Positions 55,727-64,000 of a stretch of 64,000 nucleotides of DNA are shown here, in pieces; positions within the stretch are counted from its first letter, which is position 1; each line of letters opens with the position of its first letter. Position numbers and translations under genes: made by a program. The notes below the pieces were generated by a model. The model worked only from the letters and a program-made list of their open reading frames with translations. It did no database searches and was not told where the DNA came from. This stretch comes from Methylococcus capsulatus (lineage in GTDB: Bacteria > Pseudomonadota > Gammaproteobacteria > Methylococcales > Methylococcaceae): positions 660,001 to 724,000 of the forward strand of contig NZ_CP104311.1 in NCBI RefSeq assembly GCF_036864975.1, written 5' to 3'.

Positions 55727-56944
55727 TCAACGCGGCATGCCGATCAGATACAGCCCCAACCCTACCATCACGCCCCCGCTGACCAGCTTGAGCCAACGGC
55801 CCTCGTCTTGCTGCAGCCGGTGCTGGCTCAGGGTGGCGATACCGATGCCGAGCACGATGATGTCGTCCAGCATATAAGCAAGGTTGTACAGCAGGAGATA
55901 GGCATAGTATTCGGTGCCACTCAAAGGCCGCAGGGTCAGTATCCGGGTGTACAGAGCCGGAAAGCCGGAGGTGCAAAAAAGTTCGACCAACTGGACCAGA
56001 ATGGCGAGCACGACGGCGCCGATAAGGGCACCCCGGAGGCTTTCCGCCTGCAGGATGCGCCGTATGCGGGCGTAGATACCCGGCTTGGCGGCCGCCGGTA
56101 TGGACAGCGAAACGCCACGCCCGTAAGCCCAGAAATCCTTGAGGTGGATCGATCCGGCCAGGAGAGCGATTGCAGCCACGGCCAGTTCGGAAACCCGCGA
56201 TGCTCCGACCCATATGAACAGATGAAGCCAGGCCGCCATGAACGCAAAATAGGCCACGCCTTCCACCGCCACGAAGGTACCCGCGACCGCCAACATCCGC
56301 GGACGGTTTCGCATCGGCGCCAACAGCGAGAGCATGAGGACCAGCACCCACAAAGAACAGGGGTTGAAGCCGTCCAGCAGGCCCAAAACGAGGGTGAAGG
56401 CAGGCAGTCCGGTCTGTTCAAGCGTAACGCGCCGTCCGAACAGCTCGACCGCGAAGGCTTCGGGCGAGGTGCCAGTCGCGATTTCCGGACTGCAGGAGAG
56501 ATCCGTTTCGGCCTGGCAGCTCCTGGCCGCCGATGGACCGGCCGACTCTTCACCAGCCAGCAGAGCGATGATCCGCTGCCCATCGCCGGCTTCGCCGGAA
56601 TAACCGACCAGCCAGTGCCCCCGCACCAGAAACGAAGGAACCCGGGGAGATTCGCGGTGCTCGGCTGCCAGTGCCTGCAGCCGGAGCAAGGCACTCCGGT
56701 CCTGCATCACGTCGTGGATCAGGATACGCAGGCTGGGACGCTCGCGGCCAAGGTGTTCCAGAAAGGATTCCGCCTCCTCGCAATGCGGGCACCCCGGCCG
56801 CACAAAGGCCTCGACATCGGCTGGAGCCATCGTGGTCGCGCCGCCCCCGGCAGGCGCTTGTACCCGCGCTTCACTGGCCAGAGCCAGTCCCACGGCCAGC
56901 GCGAACGCCGCCAGCCAGTGATGCCATCCGTACCGGAGTCCCAT
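55727..56944 (-). CDS. Glutaredoxin/DsbD-like membrane protein
   Basis: A 405-residue protein. A signal-like N-terminus (HWLAAFALAVGLALASEARV) is followed by a thioredoxin/glutaredoxin-like domain with a CPHC active site (VRPGCPHCEEAESFLEHLG). A CcdA/DsbD-like membrane domain of six or more helices follows (LVLGLLDGFNPCSLWVLVLM and VELFCTSGFPALYTRIL), with one cysteine in each of two helices, as in DsbD electron-transfer modules. It may carry reducing power across the membrane to periplasmic thiols. It lies 7 bases after the oxidoreductase gene. Confidence 0.8.
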   Translation of the reverse strand: MGLRYGWHHWLAAFALAVGLALASEARVQAPAGGGATTMAPADVEAFVRPGCPHCEEAESFLEHLGRERPSLRILIHDVMQDRSALLRLQALAAEHRESPRVPSFLVRGHWLVGYSGEAGDGQRIIALLAGEESAGPSAARSCQAETDLSCSPEIATGTSPEAFAVELFGRRVTLEQTGLPAFTLVLGLLDGFNPCSLWVLVLMLSLLAPMRNRPRMLAVAGTFVAVEGVAYFAFMAAWLHLFIWVGASRVSELAVAAIALLAGSIHLKDFWAYGRGVSLSIPAAAKPGIYARIRRILQAESLRGALIGAVVLAILVQLVELFCTSGFPALYTRILTLRPLSGTEYYAYLLLYNLAYMLDDIIVLGIGIATLSQHRLQQDEGRWLKLVSGGVMVGLGLYLIGMPR

Positions 56945-56951
56945 GCGGCGC

Positions 56952-57950
56952 TCAAACGATGCGCAGCACCCGCTTGCCCGTGGTGTGTCCGGCCTCGATG
57001 AACTCATGCACCCGGGCGGCCTCCTCCAGAGGATGGACGCCACTGACATACAGCTCGAGCTTGCCGGCATCGATCCACTCGCCGCAGGTGCGGAGGATTT
57101 CCAGGTGGTGGTCCCGTGCCTCATCCAGCTTGCGCAGCATCGGCACCAGCATCAGTTCGAAACCGATCCTCAAGTTGCGCATCCGCGCCTCGGCGAGGGA
57201 CGTATCGCCGATGTCGAGCAGGGTCACCAGATCGCCGAAGTGAGCGGTACAGTCGATGCTGCGGCGGAACGCCTCGGGGCCGACCGTGTCCAGCACCAGA
57301 TCGGCGCCCCGTCCTCCGGTCAGGGCATTGACCTCAGCGACGAAATCCTGAGTGCGGTAATCGATGGTTTCATCGGCGCCCCAACGCTTGACCAATGCAG
57401 CCTTCTCGGGAGATCCCACAGTGGCGATCACCCGCGCCCCGCGCCGTTTGGCCAATTGCACGGCGACGTGGCCGACGCCGCCGGCGGCGGCATGGACCAG
57501 CACAGTCTGGCCGGGCTGCAGCCGTCCCCGGTCGTACAAAGCCCCCCAGGCCGTGATCAGTACCAGCGGACCGGCCGCCGCACCGACGAAATCGAGCGTT
57601 GCCGGCATGGGCGCCGCCCAGCGCTGATCCAGCACGGTGTATTCGGCATAATTGCCCTGCTCGGCGCCGAGCCCGCCATTGCAGAACCACACCCGATCGC
57701 CGACCCGAAAGCGGTCCACCTCCGCCCCGGCTTCGACGACTTCGCCGGCACCGTCGCAACCGAGCACCGCCGGCAGAGCGTCGGCGTAGAACAAGCCACG
57801 GCGCCGCACCTTGGTATCGATGGGGTTGACCCCGGCGGCCCCGAGCCGCACCTTGATCTGGGTCGGCGCCGTCAGTGCGGGCTCGGGCAGATCGCGCAAT
57901 TCCAGAACCTCGGCGGCCGGGCCGGGCCGGGTCATGACAATGGCTTTCAT
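56952..57950 (-). CDS. Zinc-independent quinone oxidoreductase-like protein (MDR family)
   Basis: A 332-residue medium-chain reductase. The GroES-like domain includes GVNPIDTKVRRRGLF and LGCDGAGEVVEAGAEVDRFR, and the NADPH site is VLVHAAAGGVGHVAVQLAKR. The catalytic zinc ligands of alcohol dehydrogenases are absent, as in quinone oxidoreductase and zeta-crystallin. The ATG at 57950 overlaps the stop of the NlpC/P60 gene by 4 bases; the frame also remains open far upstream, which I read as chance. Confidence 0.9.
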   Translation of the reverse strand: MKAIVMTRPGPAAEVLELRDLPEPALTAPTQIKVRLGAAGVNPIDTKVRRRGLFYADALPAVLGCDGAGEVVEAGAEVDRFRVGDRVWFCNGGLGAEQGNYAEYTVLDQRWAAPMPATLDFVGAAAGPLVLITAWGALYDRGRLQPGQTVLVHAAAGGVGHVAVQLAKRRGARVIATVGSPEKAALVKRWGADETIDYRTQDFVAEVNALTGGRGADLVLDTVGPEAFRRSIDCTAHFGDLVTLLDIGDTSLAEARMRNLRIGFELMLVPMLRKLDEARDHHLEILRTCGEWIDAGKLELYVSGVHPLEEAARVHEFIEAGHTTGKRVLRIV

Positions 57951-58492
57951 GGATGTCTTCTCCGTTGGGTTCGTTGGCCGTGATTGGCGGCAACCACGGC
58001 GTTCTCCGGCAACCGGAGTCGGGAATGCGGCCGCCGCACGCCGAGGAAACGGCTCAGCCAGTACGGCCTGTTCAGGCTGGAAACCTTGACGCTGGCATGG
58101 CTGCTGGAGGCATGGACGAAAGAATCGTTGCCGAGGTAGATGCCGACGTGGGAATACGAGCGTCCGTCGGTGCGGAAAAACAGGAGGTCGCCGGGCAGAC
58201 GGCAATGCTTGGGCACCTCCGGCAGCTTGCTCGCCATCTCGCTGGCGGTACGCGGCAGGTCGATGCCATGCCGCCGATAGACGTGCTGGACGAAGCCGCT
58301 GCAGTCGAATCCTTGCGCCGGTGAGGCGCCGCCCCACACATACGGCACCCCCTGCAGGCTCAGCGCATAAGAAATGACATGACCGTTGGCGGCAACCGGT
58401 ACGCGGGGCTTCACCTCGGGCGTGCTGGCGCAACCGGACAGCAGCGCCAGGAGCGGCAGCAGGACGAAACGCAGTAGCGAAACCACGGCCAT
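57947..58492 (-). CDS. NlpC/P60 family cell-wall hydrolase lipoprotein
   Basis: A 181-residue lipoprotein with signal LRFVLLPLLALLSGC (lipobox LSGC). The NlpC/P60 domain has the catalytic Cys in GFDCSGFVQHVYRRHG, His in YSHVGIYLG and a third polar residue in FVHASSSHAS. It should cleave peptidoglycan stem peptides. The start of the domain (YVWGGASPAQG) is typical. It overlaps the MDR gene by 4 bases. Confidence 0.9.
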   Translation of the reverse strand: MAVVSLLRFVLLPLLALLSGCASTPEVKPRVPVAANGHVISYALSLQGVPYVWGGASPAQGFDCSGFVQHVYRRHGIDLPRTASEMASKLPEVPKHCRLPGDLLFFRTDGRSYSHVGIYLGNDSFVHASSSHASVKVSSLNRPYWLSRFLGVRRPHSRLRLPENAVVAANHGQRTQRRRHP

Positions 58493-58573
58493 CGGCAGTC
58501 GAAGCGTTTGAAGTCACGGGCGGCCATTATCCGAAGATTCCATTGCGGGAGGAAGTGCGCTGCCCGGCTGGAC

Positions 58574-61206
<2,633 letters not shown>

Positions 61207-61265
61207 GAAAGACTCCTGAAGGGAAATGAGGGGAATACAGGGGCGTCAAGCACGCGGTATCATAG

Positions 61266-63163
<1,898 letters not shown>

Positions 63164-63166
63164 TCC

Positions 63167-63185
63167 GCCCGGCTTGACGCCGGGC
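63167..63185 (+). terminator. Hairpin after aroE
   Basis: GCCCGGC at 63167-63173 and GCCGGGC at 63179-63185 form a perfect 7-base stem with a 5-base loop, 4 bases past the aroE stop. No T-run follows, so it is a weak intrinsic terminator candidate. The 172 bases from here to the IS30 copy hold an open frame (63198 on) that runs into the insertion and is not recognisable. Confidence 0.55.
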
Positions 63186-63357
63186 GCGCGAAATTAAATG
63201 CAACGCCTGCTATTGGCCGCTGATCAGCACGATTCGCTCGATATGGACTCCAAGCCCAACGCCCCAGGTTATGAAATTTCTCATGTTTTTTATTCCTGTG
63301 GCGGTGATCCTAGATGTCAAGTCCCGGACGATCATAAATACGCCGATGAAATAGATT

Positions 63358-63984
63358 GGGCAGTCTCAAGTTTGAAGTGCAACAGTTTCGGTTAGTTTGA
63401 GGATTTCCTCTTGGTACACTTCAGCCGGTGTCTTGAGGCCCGGCACATTCCGTGGCCGGTTGATCAGCAGCCGGGGGATGGCGTTCAGCTCGGCCTGCGA
63501 GCCCCCCGACCAATCCATGCCCTGGGGCAGGTACGGGCGAATCAGGCCGTTGGCGTTCTCGTGGCTGGGCCTTTGCCAGGGGCTGTACGGATCGGCGAAG
63601 TAGACCTAGACCCCGGTGCGTCCAGTCAGTTCAAGGGGCCGGGCCATCTCCTTGCGCTGGTCGTAGGTCTTCCTGACGCAGGCCGGGACGGCCCGAAGCT
63701 TGCGCGTGAAGCCCTCCAGCGCCGCGCCCGCGCCGCCGTCCTGGCTGGTAGCGCCGTTGGGCGGCAGGGGCGGCGTAGCTCGCCACGCCGCCGTTGCGCG
63801 CCAGCTCGCGAGAGACGGTAGACCGCGAACAGCCCAGGTTGTCGGCAATGGCGGCCGGGCTTTGGCCCAGCCAGCGCCCCCGGTGGCTCGCGTCGCGCTC
63901 GGACGCACTCAGCTGTTGGTAGCGGATTTTCATGGCAACACCTCATCTCAGCTTCGGTGTTGCACTTCATTCTGGAGACCGCCC
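63358..63984 (-). mobile_element. IS30-family element, internally deleted, with both terminal repeats
   Basis: The ends are 27-base imperfect inverted repeats at 63358-63384 and 63958-63984. Both read GGGC.GTCTC then TGAAGTGCAACA inward, differing at about five positions. Between them lies a 568-base transposase remnant on the minus strand. An intact IS30-type element is roughly twice this length. The copy could still be moved in trans by a full-length relative, as its ends are preserved. Confidence 0.88.
63366..63933 (-). pseudogene. IS30 transposase remnant: deletion, frameshift and amber codon
   Basis: The N-terminal helix-turn-helix part starts at ATG 63933 (YQQLSASERDASHRGRWLGQ and IADNLGCSRSTVSRELARNG). 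After QRRY it jumps into a different frame at DGGAGAALEGFTRKL, so the middle of the catalytic domain, including the first Asp of the DDE triad, is gone. The rest reads TYDQRKEMARPLELTGRTGV, an in-frame TAG at 63606-63608, then VYFADPYSPWQRPSHENANG and the usual IS30 end (LLINRPRNVPGLKTPAEVYQ) with its stop inside the terminal repeat. It cannot make an active transposase. Confidence 0.92.
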
Positions 63985-64000
63985 TGGTATAAAACTCATC

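Noticed and set aside
57951-58517. An N-terminal extension of the quinone oxidoreductase to 521 residues.
   Set aside because: It runs through the NlpC/P60 gene in another frame and is Arg/Ala-rich; the ATGA overlap at 57950 gives a full-length family member.
63198-63357. An open frame between aroE and the IS30 copy, possibly a gene cut by the insertion.
   Set aside because: Only about 50 codons precede the element, without a ribosome site or recognisable motif, so it cannot be supported.

Overview
The window reads as a high-GC gammaproteobacterial chromosome from a Methylococcus-type (type X) methanotroph. The diagnostic genes are a fused hexulose-6-phosphate synthase/isomerase (RuMP formaldehyde fixation), a form I RuBisCO cluster (cbbL, cbbS, cbbQ, cbbO), a formaldehyde-activating enzyme (Fae) and a hopanoid-type RND transporter (HpnN). 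Coupling of the RuMP pathway to a Calvin cycle is best known from Methylococcus capsulatus, and the hps-phi to cbb gene order fits my recollection of that genome. The species name is an inference; no database was searched.

Layout. 0-1.4 kb: the end of hoxF, then hoxU and hoxY of a soluble NAD-linked [NiFe] hydrogenase, with no hoxH after them. 1.4-4 kb: lgt, thyA, folA and, convergent, moaC. 4-8.1 kb: flavin reductase, predicted nucleotidyltransferase, HAD hydrolase, small membrane protein and an NhaD antiporter. 8.3-15.6 kb, mostly minus strand: a twice-frameshifted metallo-beta-lactamase-fold gene, an RNase Z-like protein, a DUF6763-like protein, hps-phi, a DUF4124 protein, pyrE and moxR, with a DedA gene on the plus strand. 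15.7-21.7 kb: cbbL, cbbS, a CcdA-like antitoxin remnant, cbbQ, an unassigned 0.65 kb stretch and cbbO. 22-32.9 kb, accessory in character: sulfotransferase, SBF transporter, hpnN, a DUF1902/HicA pair with a broken toxin, a LuxR regulator, a GloVer-repeat protein and a TonB-dependent receptor. 32.9-37.7 kb: pncB, a nicotinamidase homologue that lacks two catalytic residues, and small exported proteins. 37.7-45.2 kb: pntBA, the ubiH-pepP-ygfB operon, then zapA, 6S RNA and fau, as in enterobacteria. 45.3-49.4 kb: an orphan response regulator and a minus-strand run of poorly characterised genes ending upstream in fae. 49.6-54.7 kb: argB, algC, dut and coaBC in the order known from Pseudomonas, with radC diverging. 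55.7-63.2 kb: a glutaredoxin/DsbD-like protein, a quinone oxidoreductase, an NlpC/P60 lipoprotein, cmoB, hemF, an MlaC-type protein, hemB and aroE. The window ends in an internally deleted IS30-family copy with both terminal repeats intact.

How the genes fit together. Carbon enters through Fae (formaldehyde onto tetrahydromethanopterin), Hps-Phi (formaldehyde onto ribulose 5-phosphate) and RuBisCO, whose activation state is probably maintained by CbbQ and CbbO. Hydrogenase and transhydrogenase genes point to supply and interconversion of NADH and NADPH. The most informative oddities are the internal start of algC, the double catalytic substitution in the nicotinamidase homologue, the CcdA remnant whose stop codon overlaps the cbbQ start, a 5-bp repeat that breaks a metallohydrolase gene, and the fae-linked cluster with its hairpin-bearing leader. 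I saw no CRISPR array, tRNA or rRNA gene.
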